Assembly (NCBI RefSeq): GCF_032878875.1
Contig: NZ_CP118157.1
Span: 1,302,001-1,366,000 of the forward strand
DNA from: Microbacterium sp. AB
GTDB lineage: Bacteria > Actinomycetota > Actinomycetes > Actinomycetales > Microbacteriaceae
Direction: 5' to 3'
DNA: 64,000 nucleotides
A program made the translations under genes and the position numbers. Every line of letters starts with the position of its first letter. Position 1 is the first letter of the stretch. The notes beneath the pieces are model-generated. The model was given only the letters and a program-made list of their open reading frames with translations, was not told the DNA's origin and did no database searches. This document shows, in pieces, positions 34,088 to 44,571 of the stretch.

Positions 34088-35824
34088 TCAGTTCCCTTCG
34101 GTTGCTGCGGCGAGCACGTCGGCCACGCCTGCGGTGATCAGGGCGAGCGAGTGCGCGCCGGGGTCGGGGGTGCCGAGCGACTTCTCGGCGTGCGGGCGGG
34201 CACGGCCCATGCGGGGCAGGAGGTCGGCTGTCGCGGCAGCGGCCTCCGTCGCCGCACCGGACGCCGTCCGCCATGCGTCGGCCAGAGACGCGCCGGCGGC
34301 GACGGCCCGTCCGAGCTCCTCCGCGAACGGGACGAGTGCGTCGACGAGGGTCTTGTCGCCCGGCTCGGCCTTGCCGTACGCCATGACCCCCGCCGCGGCG
34401 TCGGCCGTGCCGCGGGCGACGGCGGGGGCGTCCGGACGACCGGAGTCTCCTATGCGGTCGGCGACGGAAGACAGGATGACGCCCCACAGGGCGCCCGATG
34501 TGCCGCCCGCTCGATCGGACCACGCGTCGGCGGCGCGGAGGAGGGTCGTCGCGGCTCCCGCTCCGGCCTCTGCGGCCGCCCTCGCCGCCTCGGCTGCGGC
34601 GTGCGAGCCGCGCTGCATCCCGATGCCGTGGTCGCCGTCGCCCGCGATCGCGTCCATCCGGCCGAGCTCGTCCACATGGGCGTCCACGGTCGCCGCGATC
34701 ACGGCGACCGCATCGACGACGATGCGCGCCGTCTCCCGCGACGCGTCGTCGGACGGTGCGATCGCCTCGTCCTCGGCGGCGGCCTCGGCCGCATCGGCGG
34801 TCGTCGCGGCAGGGACGTCGGAGCCGCGGCGATAGGCCGGCGCGTCGACGGGCGTCTCCCAGAGCTCGGCGAGCTCGTCGTCGAGCCAGAACAGCGTGAG
34901 CGACGTCCCGGCCATGTCGAAGCTCGTGCAGTACTCGCCCACGTGGGGGTCGACGATCTCGACGCCCGCTGCCTCGAGGAGCTGGGCGATGCGCCGGTAG
35001 ACGACGAACATCTCCTCGTACTTCAGCGATCCGAGGCCGTTGAGGATGGGGATCGCACGGGCGTCTTCCGCGGCGGCGACCCCGTCGGGCAGCTCGTCGA
35101 GGAGGCGCGCCACGAGCGTCTCCGCCAGCTCGTCCGCGGTCGGGACGTCCTCCTCCCCGATCCCGGGCTCGCCGTGGATCCCGAGGCCCACGGCCATCCG
35201 CCCCTCCGCCACCTCGAACAGCGGCTCGTCCGCGCCGGGCAGCGTGCAGCCGGTGAACGCGACGCCGAACGAACGCGTGCGCTCGTTCGCCAGACGCGCC
35301 ACGCGGGCCACCTCCGCGAGCGGATATCCGGCCTCGGCGGCGGCGCCGGCGGTGCGGAAGACCGTCAGATCCCCCGCGATGCCCCGGCGCTTGTGTCGCT
35401 CGTCGGCGGGGGCGCTCGAGACGTCGTCGGTCACCGGCACGCTCTCGCACGGGATGCCCGCTGCGCGCAGCCGTTCCTGCGCGGCGTCGAAGTTGAGCAC
35501 GTCGCCGGCGTAGTTGCCGTAGCTCAGCAGGACGCCGCCGCCGCGCTGGGCGGTCGTCGCGACGGATGTCACCTGCTGTGCGGACGGCGAGGCGAAGAGG
35601 TTCCCCATCGCCGCGCCGTGCGCGAGGCCGCGCCCGACGAGCCCTCCGAAGGCGGGGTAGTGGCCTGAGCCGCCTCCGACGACGAGCGCCACCTGGCCTT
35701 CGGGGGCGCCGGCGCTGCGCACGACCCCTCCTGTGACGCGCCGGACGTAGCGGCCGTTCGCGGCGACGAAGCCGTCGATCATCTCGTCGGCGAAATCGGC
35801 CGGTGCGTTCCAGAGACGGGTCAT
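34088..35824 (-). CDS. lerK: DhaKL-type kinase, probable L-erythrulose kinase
   Basis: The 578-residue protein fuses DhaK and DhaL domains as in ATP-dependent dihydroxyacetone kinases. GGGSGH (50-55) and H217 in GIHGEPG form the substrate pocket, with the histidine binding the ketone covalently. GDGDHG at 395-400 in the C-terminal half binds Mg-ATP. LerK members phosphorylate L-erythrulose at C1. Coupling to the RpiB- and TIM-like genes and to an OiaC-like decarboxylase whose product is L-erythrulose supports that role over dihydroxyacetone. The ATG overlaps the transporter stop by four bases. Confidence 0.82.
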   Translation of the reverse strand: MTRLWNAPADFADEMIDGFVAANGRYVRRVTGGVVRSAGAPEGQVALVVGGGSGHYPAFGGLVGRGLAHGAAMGNLFASPSAQQVTSVATTAQRGGGVLLSYGNYAGDVLNFDAAQERLRAAGIPCESVPVTDDVSSAPADERHKRRGIAGDLTVFRTAGAAAEAGYPLAEVARVARLANERTRSFGVAFTGCTLPGADEPLFEVAEGRMAVGLGIHGEPGIGEEDVPTADELAETLVARLLDELPDGVAAAEDARAIPILNGLGSLKYEEMFVVYRRIAQLLEAAGVEIVDPHVGEYCTSFDMAGTSLTLFWLDDELAELWETPVDAPAYRRGSDVPAATTADAAEAAAEDEAIAPSDDASRETARIVVDAVAVIAATVDAHVDELGRMDAIAGDGDHGIGMQRGSHAAAEAARAAAEAGAGAATTLLRAADAWSDRAGGTSGALWGVILSSVADRIGDSGRPDAPAVARGTADAAAGVMAYGKAEPGDKTLVDALVPFAEELGRAVAAGASLADAWRTASGAATEAAAATADLLPRMGRARPHAEKSLGTPDPGAHSLALITAGVADVLAAATEGN

Positions 35825-37188
35825 CGCTTCTCCTCGGCGGGGGTCGGGTCCGTGGCCTCCTGCGGGGAATCGCCTCCGCGCCGCGCGAGCAGCACCATGA
35901 GGACGGCGGACAGCAGCATGAAGAAGCCCACCGCGAACAGGGGGACCTCGTAGCCGCCGGTCCAGTCGTGCAGGGCGCCCGTGACGTAGGGCGCGCTGAA
36001 GCCGGCGAGGTTTCCGACGGTGTTGATGAGCGCGACGCCGGCCGCTGCGGCCGCACCCGTGAGGAAGCGCGTGGGCAGCGTCCAAAAGTTCGGCAGCGCC
36101 GCGAAGATCGCGCAGGCCGTGATCGTGATCACGGCGATCGTCAGCGCGGGCGAGCCGGCGAACAGGGCGAGCGGGATCGAGACGGCCCCCGCGACCGCGG
36201 GGATCGCGATGTGCCAGGTCTTGAGCCCGCGCTGGGACGCGTCGCGCGACCACAGGTACATGACGACGGCAGCGGGCAGGTAGGGGACGGCCGTGATGAG
36301 GCCCTGCTGGAAGACGTCGAAGGTCACGCCCGTCTGCTCCTGGAAGCCGTTGATGATCGTCGGCAGGAAGAAGGCGAGCGCGTAGAGGCCGTAGATGAAG
36401 CCGAAGTAGATGAACGACAGCGCCCAGACGCGGCCGCTGCGGAACGCGAAGCGGGCGGAGACGTGCTCCTGCGTGCCCGTGGTCGAGCGCTCGCTCTCGA
36501 GCGCGTCCGTCAGCCACCTCTTCTCCGCGTCTGTGAGCCACGACGCGTCGGCGGGGCGGTCCTTCAGGTAGAACCAGGCGACGACGCCCACGATGATCGC
36601 GGGGATCGAGACGCCGAGGAACATGAAGCGCCAGCCCTCGAGGCCGAAGAACAGCCCGTGCTGCTGGATGAGCGCGCCTGCGAGGGGTGCGCCGATCACG
36701 GTCGTGAGCGGCTGGGCGAGGTAGAAGAGCATGAGGATGCGGCCACGGTGCGCCGCGGGGACCCACAGGCTGAGGAAGAGGATCGCCCCGGGGAAGAAGC
36801 CCGCCTCGGCGACGCCGAGGAGGAACCGCAGCGCGACGAGCTGCTCGACGTTCTGCACCCAGGTGAACAGCAGCGCGACGATGCCCCAGCTCACCATGAT
36901 CCGTGAGAGCCACCGGCGCGCGCCGAACCTGTGGAGGGCGAGGTTCGACGGCACCTCGAGGATGATGTAGCCGACGAAGAAGACGCCGGAGGCGAAGCCG
37001 AACTGCGCGGCGCTGAGCGCCAGGTCCTCGTTCATGCCGTTGGGCGCCGCGAAGCCGATCGCGGTGCGGTCGAGATAGTTGATGAAGAACATGAGGGCGA
37101 CGAAGGGGACCAGCCGCCAGGAGATCTTGCGGATCGCCGAGCGTGCGACGTCCCTCTCCTGCGCCTGGGGCGCCTGTACTGGGTCCAC
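35821..37188 (-). CDS. MFS transporter (anion:cation symporter family), probable apionate or related acid uptake
   Basis: The 455-residue protein has twelve predicted helices and NYLDRTAIGFAAP in the first, as in the ACS family that imports galactonate, tartrate, glucarate and phthalate. A central cytoplasmic loop follows helix six. The start is a GTG at 37188 with GGAG five bases upstream; upstream ATGs in frame are absent. It is the first gene of the eight-gene operon and divergent from a GntR regulator, so a sugar acid such as D-apionate, or D-apiose itself, is the likely cargo. Confidence 0.85.
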   Translation of the reverse strand: MDPVQAPQAQERDVARSAIRKISWRLVPFVALMFFINYLDRTAIGFAAPNGMNEDLALSAAQFGFASGVFFVGYIILEVPSNLALHRFGARRWLSRIMVSWGIVALLFTWVQNVEQLVALRFLLGVAEAGFFPGAILFLSLWVPAAHRGRILMLFYLAQPLTTVIGAPLAGALIQQHGLFFGLEGWRFMFLGVSIPAIIVGVVAWFYLKDRPADASWLTDAEKRWLTDALESERSTTGTQEHVSARFAFRSGRVWALSFIYFGFIYGLYALAFFLPTIINGFQEQTGVTFDVFQQGLITAVPYLPAAVVMYLWSRDASQRGLKTWHIAIPAVAGAVSIPLALFAGSPALTIAVITITACAIFAALPNFWTLPTRFLTGAAAAAGVALINTVGNLAGFSAPYVTGALHDWTGGYEVPLFAVGFFMLLSAVLMVLLARRGGDSPQEATDPTPAEEKR

Positions 37189-37245
37189 GGTGACTCCGAC
37201 TGTCGATCGACGATGATTTCGTGAGGTCTGCCTCAACAGTGTGAC

Positions 37246-37262
37246 AAACCGGTTGACCAATG
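37246..37262. promoter_or_regulatory. Candidate GntR operator between MFS and regulator genes
   Basis: AAACCGGTTGACCAATG includes the palindrome AACCGGTT and a TGGTCAA half-site (minus strand) of the FadR subgroup. It lies in the 114-base divergent region. No convincing -35/-10 pair was found. Confidence 0.4.
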
Positions 37263-37302
37263 GCAAATGCGCGGGGGCTTCGCGCCCAGTAAGTTGTCCT
37301 CT

Positions 37303-38043
37303 ATGCCCGCATATCCCGCCGACCGCTCCGACGAGATCGTGTCCGCACTCGGCTCGCTGCCCTCCGGCACCCCCGTGTCGGAGGTCGCGCGAAGACTGCT
37401 CGACCTGTTCACAGGCGGCTCCGTGGCGCCGGGGACCAGGCTCCCGCCCGAACGGCAGCTCGCGGCCTCGCTCGGAGTCGGGCGGTCCGCGGTCCGCGAG
37501 GCGCTGGCGGCGCTCGAGATCCTCGGGATCGTCGACGTGCGTCCCGGATCCGGAACCTATCTGCGGGGCGAGGCGAGCGAGCTCCTCCCGCAGACCCTGC
37601 GCTGGGGCCTGCTGATCGGGCAGCGCAGCACGGAGGAGCTTCTCGAGCTCCGCGCGGGGCTCGAGATCTACGTCGCACGTCTCGCCGCGGGACGGATGGA
37701 CGATGCCGGGCGCGAACGCTTGGCGGGCCACGTCGGGCGCATGCGGGAGAGCGTCGACGACCTGACGTCGTTCGCCCGCGCCGATCGGGAGTTCCACCAC
37801 ACGCTCGCCGAGGCGGCGGACAACGCCGTGCTCGTCGATCTGCTGCACGTCGTGCGCTCGCTCCTGCAGGTGTACGCCGATCGCGCCGTGCACGATCGCG
37901 ATGCGGCGCTCGTCGCGCTGCAGGAGCACGAGTCCGTGCTCGCCGCCGTGCAGCGGGCCGACGAGGACGCCGCCGCGTCGACGATGGCGGTGCACATGGC
38001 GACCGCGGGCGAGCGCCTGCAGGCCGAGCTCGCGGAGGGCTGA
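37303..38043 (+). CDS. GntR/FadR-family regulator of the apionate operon
   Basis: The 246-residue protein has a winged helix with LPPERQLAASLGVGRSAVREALAALEILGIVDVRPGSGTYL (about residues 46-86), then an FCD domain (LLELRAGLEIYVARLAAGRMD, EFHHTLAEAADNAVLVDLL) with the usual metal and ligand histidines. FCD regulators sense organic or sugar acids, fitting D-apionate or a derivative. The ATG at 37303 (MPAYPADRSDE) is preferred over an ATG 36 bases earlier. It is divergent from the eight-gene operon and most likely represses it. Confidence 0.9.
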   Translation: MPAYPADRSDEIVSALGSLPSGTPVSEVARRLLDLFTGGSVAPGTRLPPERQLAASLGVGRSAVREALAALEILGIVDVRPGSGTYLRGEASELLPQTLRWGLLIGQRSTEELLELRAGLEIYVARLAAGRMDDAGRERLAGHVGRMRESVDDLTSFARADREFHHTLAEAADNAVLVDLLHVVRSLLQVYADRAVHDRDAALVALQEHESVLAAVQRADEDAAASTMAVHMATAGERLQAELAEG

Positions 38044-38046
38044 GAG

Positions 38047-38076
38047 CCGGGGCGTGGCGATCCCGCGACGCCCCGG
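38047..38076. terminator. Convergent terminator hairpin
   Basis: CCGGGGCGT (38047-38055) and ACGCCCCGG (38068-38076) are perfect 9-base arms around a 12-base loop, between the stop codons of the GntR gene and the apiosidase-like gene. Confidence 0.6.
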
Positions 38077-38079
38077 TCC

Positions 38080-39825
38080 TCACGCCGCGACGAGCCGCAC
38101 CGCGATGTACTGCCGGCCGGGCAGCTCGACCCGGTACGTGCCGCGGTGGAGGCCCGGGCGGCGTTCGACCGTCATGTTCCACGTGTCGATGACGTCGACG
38201 TGCCACTCGCCGTCGCCCGGAAGCACGAGGTTCCGGAACCGCGGGCGGTTGAAGCCGAAGTACCCGATCAGGTATCGCTCCGCGACGCCGCCCCATGGCA
38301 CGTCCCAGTCGCTCGGCAGCGGGTCGATGGCGCCCTCCGGAGCCTCCGCGAGGATGCCGTCGAGGAACGCCAGCCGCTCGGGCGACGAGCCCTTGAGGAC
38401 CCCGCCCTTCGACCACCACAGCACCTCGTCGTCGGCGAGGTACGTCTCGCCGTGGGCGACGTACCCGCCGCGGACGGCGCCCTCCCACGAGCGGCGCACG
38501 AGCTCCTCGGCCGTGAGGCTGCCCCATCCCTGATCGATGTCGCCCTCGTAGCCGACCTCGTCGATCACGACGGGCTTGCCCCACCGGGCGCGCCACTCGT
38601 CGGTGAACTCCGCCGTGCGGTAGACGTCCTGGCGCTGCACGCTCGCGTGCGTGACCCACGGGCGCGTCTGATCGTAGAAGGGCCGGCAGTTGTGGATGCT
38701 CCGCAGGTGCCCGTGCGGATCCTCCTCGACGACGATGCGCGCGAAGCGCTCCCAGTCCTCCTCGGTCTTCGCCCACAGCAGGTCGTACTCGTTCGCCAGC
38801 GCCCACCACACGTTCGCGAAGGCGGAGAGGCGGCGGACGACGTAGCGCAGCACCCGGTCGTCGACGGCCGGGCCGAGATCCGCGAAGCCCCAGCGGTCGT
38901 ACGCATGGAAGAGGATGAGGTCGGCCTCGACGCCCCGCTCGCCGAGCTGGCGGATCCGCTTCTCGAGCCGGCGGAAGTGCGAGGGATCGAAGCGCTCCAG
39001 GTCGAAGCCGGACGCCGCCGAGCCCGGGAAGGGGAAGTCCTCCGGCTCGTTGCCGTTGTACAGGTACGACTTCGGGAAGAGGCACATCCGCACCTTCGTG
39101 AACGGCGATCCCTCGAGCGTCGCGAGCGTCTGCTCCTGCAGCGCCTCGGGCTGGTGCGTCCACGCGTACGCCGTCGTCCCGACGGGGCGGTAGCGCGTGC
39201 CGTCGGCGTGCCGGAAGTGGAAGCCGTCCACGCGGACGGGACCGTGCGCCCCCTCCTCCGCCGCGGTGACGGAGAAGGCGCCCGTCACGCCGTCGAGGGA
39301 TCGCGCCGTCGAGCGCGTCTCGAACGTCCACTCGCCCTCCTCGTCGGCGAGCAGCCGGACGATCCAGGCGCCGTCGCCGTCGTAGAAGCCTCCCGCGCGC
39401 AGCTCGCGTCCGCCGCGCCGGAAGACCGCGTCGAGCTCGACGTCGACGAACGGATTCCCGTGGCTCGGGCCGTCCAGGCGCACCTCGACCACGCCCCAGC
39501 GCGGGACGGGAGAGGAGACCGAGGCCGGCGCCGACGCGTGCCGCACGTCCTCGCCCTCGTACGCGGGATCGGGATCCACGGCGGGCGGATGGGCGCGAGG
39601 GGCCTCGTCTCCGTCCTCGACGTCCGCGAGCGCCGTCCACAGGCGCTCGCGCGCCTCCGGCTCCTCGAGCTGGGGGACGAGTCCCACGAGCTGGCCGAGG
39701 CGCACGCCGCGGTACTGGAGGGCCATGGGAGAGGCGGCGACGCCGGGCAGGAACGTCTCCAGCACGGCCCGAGCCGCGGGGCTGTCGAGGGCGTCCCCGA
39801 AGGTCGACGAGCGATGGAACGGCAT
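38080..39825 (-). CDS. DUF5060/apiosidase-like (GH140-related) glycoside hydrolase
   Basis: The 581-residue protein appears to have a helical N-terminus (1-95), a DUF5060-type beta domain (about 105-190), an apiosidase-like TIM barrel (about 200-470) and a DUF5605-like C-terminal beta domain. Candidate catalytic residues are E346 in WALANEYD and E423 in VVIDEVGYEG, the clan GH-A pattern. The related GH140 family contains the apiosidase acting on rhamnogalacturonan-II. No signal peptide is visible, so it would act on imported oligosaccharides. The ATG shares one base with the GH43 stop (TGATG). The nearby apionate operon supports an apioside substrate, but other substrates are possible. Confidence 0.68.
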   Translation of the reverse strand: MPFHRSSTFGDALDSPAARAVLETFLPGVAASPMALQYRGVRLGQLVGLVPQLEEPEARERLWTALADVEDGDEAPRAHPPAVDPDPAYEGEDVRHASAPASVSSPVPRWGVVEVRLDGPSHGNPFVDVELDAVFRRGGRELRAGGFYDGDGAWIVRLLADEEGEWTFETRSTARSLDGVTGAFSVTAAEEGAHGPVRVDGFHFRHADGTRYRPVGTTAYAWTHQPEALQEQTLATLEGSPFTKVRMCLFPKSYLYNGNEPEDFPFPGSAASGFDLERFDPSHFRRLEKRIRQLGERGVEADLILFHAYDRWGFADLGPAVDDRVLRYVVRRLSAFANVWWALANEYDLLWAKTEEDWERFARIVVEEDPHGHLRSIHNCRPFYDQTRPWVTHASVQRQDVYRTAEFTDEWRARWGKPVVIDEVGYEGDIDQGWGSLTAEELVRRSWEGAVRGGYVAHGETYLADDEVLWWSKGGVLKGSSPERLAFLDGILAEAPEGAIDPLPSDWDVPWGGVAERYLIGYFGFNRPRFRNLVLPGDGEWHVDVIDTWNMTVERRPGLHRGTYRVELPGRQYIAVRLVAA

Positions 39826-41324
39826 CAGTCGTCATCCCCCTCCGCGACCCAGCGGGTGGCGGTGACCTCTCCGTCGACCGCGTACAGGCCGATGACCCTC
39901 CCCGTGAAAGACTCCGCGGTCTCGCTCGAGAGGAAGCGCCCGTCGACGCGAGCGAGCTCGGCGAACTCCGCTCCTCCCACGGACGCGGCGAGGACGAGCT
40001 CGTCCCGGGGCGTGCCGAAGCCGCCGCCGGCACCCTGCCGGGACGAGATCCGCAGCGAGACGGCGCCGCCGTCGTAGGGCAGGGTCCACTCCTGACGGAG
40101 CGTCGGCACCACGGCTCGGGCGGTGACGAGACCGCCGCCGACCTCCAGCTCGACGTGGAACTCCTCGTCGTACCGCACCGCGAGTCCCCCGACGCCCGCG
40201 ACCGGGGCGAGGTCGACCGTCACGCTGTTCGCCAGGTGCTCCTGACGCCGCCCGAGGAAGGCCGGGCGCGGGTCGTCGAGGGTCTGGCCGTCCCCGCGGA
40301 CGACGAGACCTCCCGCGGCGCGCGCGGCGACGTCGGCGGGCGCCCGACGCACGGCGATCCACTCGCCGTCGAGGTCGTCGGCGAAGTCGATCTCGACGCG
40401 GTCGCCGGCGCGCGGCGCGAGCTCGACGGGGTCGATCTCGAGCCATCCGTCCGCGCGCCAGCGCGCGGGCGTGACGAACGTCTCGCGGCCGAGCGCCGAG
40501 AACGCCCGTGTCGCGCTGCGCGGGCGGACGCCCAGCAGCACGCACAGCCATCCGCCGTCCGGGCCTTCGACGAGATCGCCGTGTCCCGTGTTCTGGACGG
40601 GTCTCGCCGTCGAGCGCGCCGACACGAGCGGATTCGCCGGGGCGGGGGCGAACGGTCCCTCCGGCGAGGGGCCGCGCGCGATGCTGATGCTGTGTCCGCG
40701 CTCCGTGCCGCCCTCGGCGATCATGAGGTACCAGTGCTCGCCGTGCCGGTAGAGGTGCGGCGCCTCGGGGAACATGAAGCCCGATCCCGACCAGAGCGAG
40801 CGGGGCTCCTCGAGGGCGACGTGCCGTTCGAGATCGACCCTCACCTGCTGGATGCCCAGGTGCTCGCCGATCCCGTCGCCCGAGAGGACGAGCCCGGAGT
40901 AGGTGATGTAGCAGGCGCCGTCGTCGTCCCACGCGATGTCGGGGTCGATGCCGTTCACGCTGCCCGAGCCCGACACGTCGAGGACCACGTCTCCGTCGCT
41001 CCAGGGCCCCGCGGGGTCGGATGCCGTGAAGTGCAGCATGCCGCGGCCCATCGCGACCGTGACGACGAGATGGAAGACGCCGTCGTGGAAGCGGATCGTC
41101 GGCGCCCACGCGCCCCCGCCCGTCGCGACGTCCGACACGCCGAGCCGCTCGGGGCTCGTCGCGACGTGGCCGACGAGCTCCCAGTCGACGAAGTCGTGCG
41201 AACGGTGGACGGGGATGCCGGGGAGGTACTCGAACGACGACGTCGCGAGGTAGTACTCGTCGCCCGCCTTCACCACGCTGGGATCGGGGTGGAACCCGTT
41301 GAGCTGAGGGTTGGGGAACGTCAT
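39825..41324 (-). CDS. GH43 beta-xylosidase/arabinofuranosidase-like protein
   Basis: The 499-residue enzyme joins a five-bladed propeller to a C-terminal beta-sandwich (from about residue 315), the layout of GH43 beta-xylosidases. The active-site trio is clear: D14 (FHPDPSV), D127 (GIDPDIAWDDDG) and E187 (FPEAPHLY). It lacks a signal peptide and should release xylose or arabinose from imported oligosaccharides. The ATG at 41324 has GGAAGG upstream and overlaps the GH3 stop codon (ATGA). It belongs to the seven-gene importer/hydrolase operon. Confidence 0.9.
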   Translation of the reverse strand: MTFPNPQLNGFHPDPSVVKAGDEYYLATSSFEYLPGIPVHRSHDFVDWELVGHVATSPERLGVSDVATGGGAWAPTIRFHDGVFHLVVTVAMGRGMLHFTASDPAGPWSDGDVVLDVSGSGSVNGIDPDIAWDDDGACYITYSGLVLSGDGIGEHLGIQQVRVDLERHVALEEPRSLWSGSGFMFPEAPHLYRHGEHWYLMIAEGGTERGHSISIARGPSPEGPFAPAPANPLVSARSTARPVQNTGHGDLVEGPDGGWLCVLLGVRPRSATRAFSALGRETFVTPARWRADGWLEIDPVELAPRAGDRVEIDFADDLDGEWIAVRRAPADVAARAAGGLVVRGDGQTLDDPRPAFLGRRQEHLANSVTVDLAPVAGVGGLAVRYDEEFHVELEVGGGLVTARAVVPTLRQEWTLPYDGGAVSLRISSRQGAGGGFGTPRDELVLAASVGGAEFAELARVDGRFLSSETAESFTGRVIGLYAVDGEVTATRWVAEGDDD

Positions 41325-43728
41325 GCCGGCACCTTCCATTCGAGAGCGAGGGGGAGGGCGGCGACGGAGCCCCCCGCCTTCAACGCGTACACGCCGGGCT
41401 CGACGCGCCATCCGCCGTCCCAGTGCGCGAGGCGCCGGGCGGGGACGTCGACGCGGGCCGTCACGGTCTCGCCCGGAGCGGCGTGCACGACGGCGAAGCC
41501 CACGAGCCAGCGCGCGGGACGCTCGACCGCGGAGCCGGGCCGTTCCGCATAGACCTGCACGACCTGCTTGCCCGCGCGGTCGCCCGTGTTCGCCAGCGTC
41601 ACCTCGACGGTGTCGCCGTCGCGCGACGCGACGCCCCACGCCCACGACGTGTAGCCGAGGCCGTGGCCGAACGGGAAATGCGGCTCGGCGCCGGAGCGCA
41701 GCCACGCCCGGTAGCCGATGTGGACGCCCTCGGCGTAACGGAGCGCGCCGTCGACGGGGACCACCTCGGTGACGGGGACGTCCGCGAGCGCACGCGGCCA
41801 GGTCGTGGGGAGCCGGCCCCCGGGCTCGGCGGCCCCCGTGAGGACGTCGCCGACGGCCGAGCCGAACTCCTGGCCGCCGAAGTATCCCAGCAGCACGGCC
41901 GCGGCGTCGTCGGCCCACGGCAGCTCGACCGGGGAGCCCGCGTTGACGACGACGACCGTGCGCGGGTTCGCCGCGAGCACGGCGCGCACGAGGTCGTCCT
42001 GACGTCCGGGGAGCGCGAGGCTCGTGCGGTCGTAGCCCTCCGACTCGACCTTCGCGTTCGTGCCGACGACGACCACGGCGACGTCGGAGGAGGAGGCGGC
42101 GTCGACGGCCGCGGCGATGAGCCCGTCGGGGTCGCCGTCGTCGGGGGCGATGCCGACGGTCGCGCTGAGGGCGCCGAGCGGGGCGCGACCCGCCTGCGCG
42201 ATCTCGATCTCCGCGCGCAGGTCGTAGGCGACGCCGGCCTCGACCGCGACGGGGGTCGTCGCCGACGGCGGGCTGAGGAAGGCCGCGCCGAGGTCGGTGC
42301 CGGTGATGACGGGGGTGTCCTCGAGGACGAGCGACCCGTCGACGAAGACGCGGCCCGGGTTCGCCCCGGCGAACCCGAGGAGGACGGTCCCGCTCTCCGG
42401 GGCGACGTACGTCGTGTGCAGCTCGAGGGTCGACGCCGTGGCGACCGGTGCGTCGCCGCCGAACCACACGAGCGCCGTCGACCGGCGGTCCTCGGCGAAG
42501 ATCTCCTCGCCGTCCGCGTCGCGGAAGGCGACGCGGACGCCCGGGCTCCCCGTCGCGGGGTTCGTGATCTGCGCGAGCGGGAGCTCCGAGACGCCCTCCT
42601 GCACGACGGCGCCGAGCGAAAAGCTCACGTCCGCCCGGGGGAAGGCGGCGCGGATCCCGTCGAGCGGGACGACGATCTGCTCCGGGAGCACGGTCGCGCT
42701 CCCGCCGCCCTGCGTGCGCGCGTCGCGGGCGTTCTGGCCGATCACGGCGATCGACGAGACGGCGGCGGGGTCGAGGGGCAGGACGCCGTCGTTGCGCAGC
42801 AGGACGGAGCCCGCGATCGCCGCCTCTCGTGCGAACGCGCGGCCGTCGAGGCCGGTCGTCGCGCGCGGCGCCGTCCCCTCCAGGGCGCCCACGCGCTCCG
42901 CGAGCAGCAGGAGGCGCAGCACCTTGCGGTCGATGTCGCTCTCCGACACCGCCCCCTCCCGCACGGCGTCGGCGAGGCCCGCCCAGGCCGGCGCGGGGCC
43001 GGGCATCGCGAGGTCCTGCGACGCGGCGACCGCGTCGAGCCCGCGCACGGCCGTCCAGTCGCTCACGACGACGCCGTCGAAGCCCCACTCCGAGTTGAGG
43101 GGCGTCTCGAGGAGCGCGTTCTCGGTCATCGTCACGCCGTCGACGGAGTTGTACGAGCTCATGATCGCCCAGGCCCCCGCCGCGACGGCCCGCTCGAACG
43201 GAGCGAGGTAGAGCTCCCGCAGCGCGCGCTCGTCGACGTGCACGTCGACCGTGAACCGGTCGGTCTCCGAGTCGTTCGCGACGTAGTGCTTGGGCGTGGC
43301 CGCCACGCCGTTGTCCTGCAGGCCGCGGACGTACGCCTCGGCGAGCGCGCCGGTCAGCTCGGGATCCTCGCTCAGGCACTCGAAGTGGCGGCCGCCGAGG
43401 GGCGAGCGGTGGAGGTTGATCGTCGGTCCGAGGACCACGTCGACGTCCTTCCGCCGTGCCTCGGAGGCCGCGGCCGCACCGTAGCGGTGCGCGAGATCGG
43501 CGTCCCACGAAGCGGCCAGCGCCGAGCCCGACGGCAGGTTGAGCGACGGCTCGCGCTCGTCCCAGCGCGGCCCTCGCACGCCGGCGGGACCGTCCGAGAA
43601 GGTCATCGCCCGCAGCCCGATGCGCGGGAGGGGAACCGTCGTCCAGAAGTCGGCGCCCTGCACGAGGGCGGCCTTCTCCTCGAGCGAGAGCCGGGCGAGC
43701 AGGGGGAGGAGATGGTCGGTCGACGCGG

Positions 43729-43732
<4 letters not shown>
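41321..43732 (-). CDS. GH3 beta-glycosidase with inserted PA14-like domain
   Basis: The 803-residue protein starts at a TTG overlapping the ATPase stop (TTGA); no ATG or GTG fits better. It has the GH3 barrel with KHYVANDSE (148-156) and the nucleophile D225 in VVVSDWTAV, a PA14-like insertion within the second domain (about 370-500), the likely acid/base glutamate in VESEGYDRTSLALPG, and a fibronectin-III-like C-terminal domain. It should act as a cytoplasmic beta-glucosidase or beta-xylosidase on imported oligosaccharides or plant glycosides. Coupling to the importer shows substrate delivery and cleavage are linked. Confidence 0.9.
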
Positions 43733-44567
<835 letters not shown>

Positions 44568-44571
<4 letters not shown>

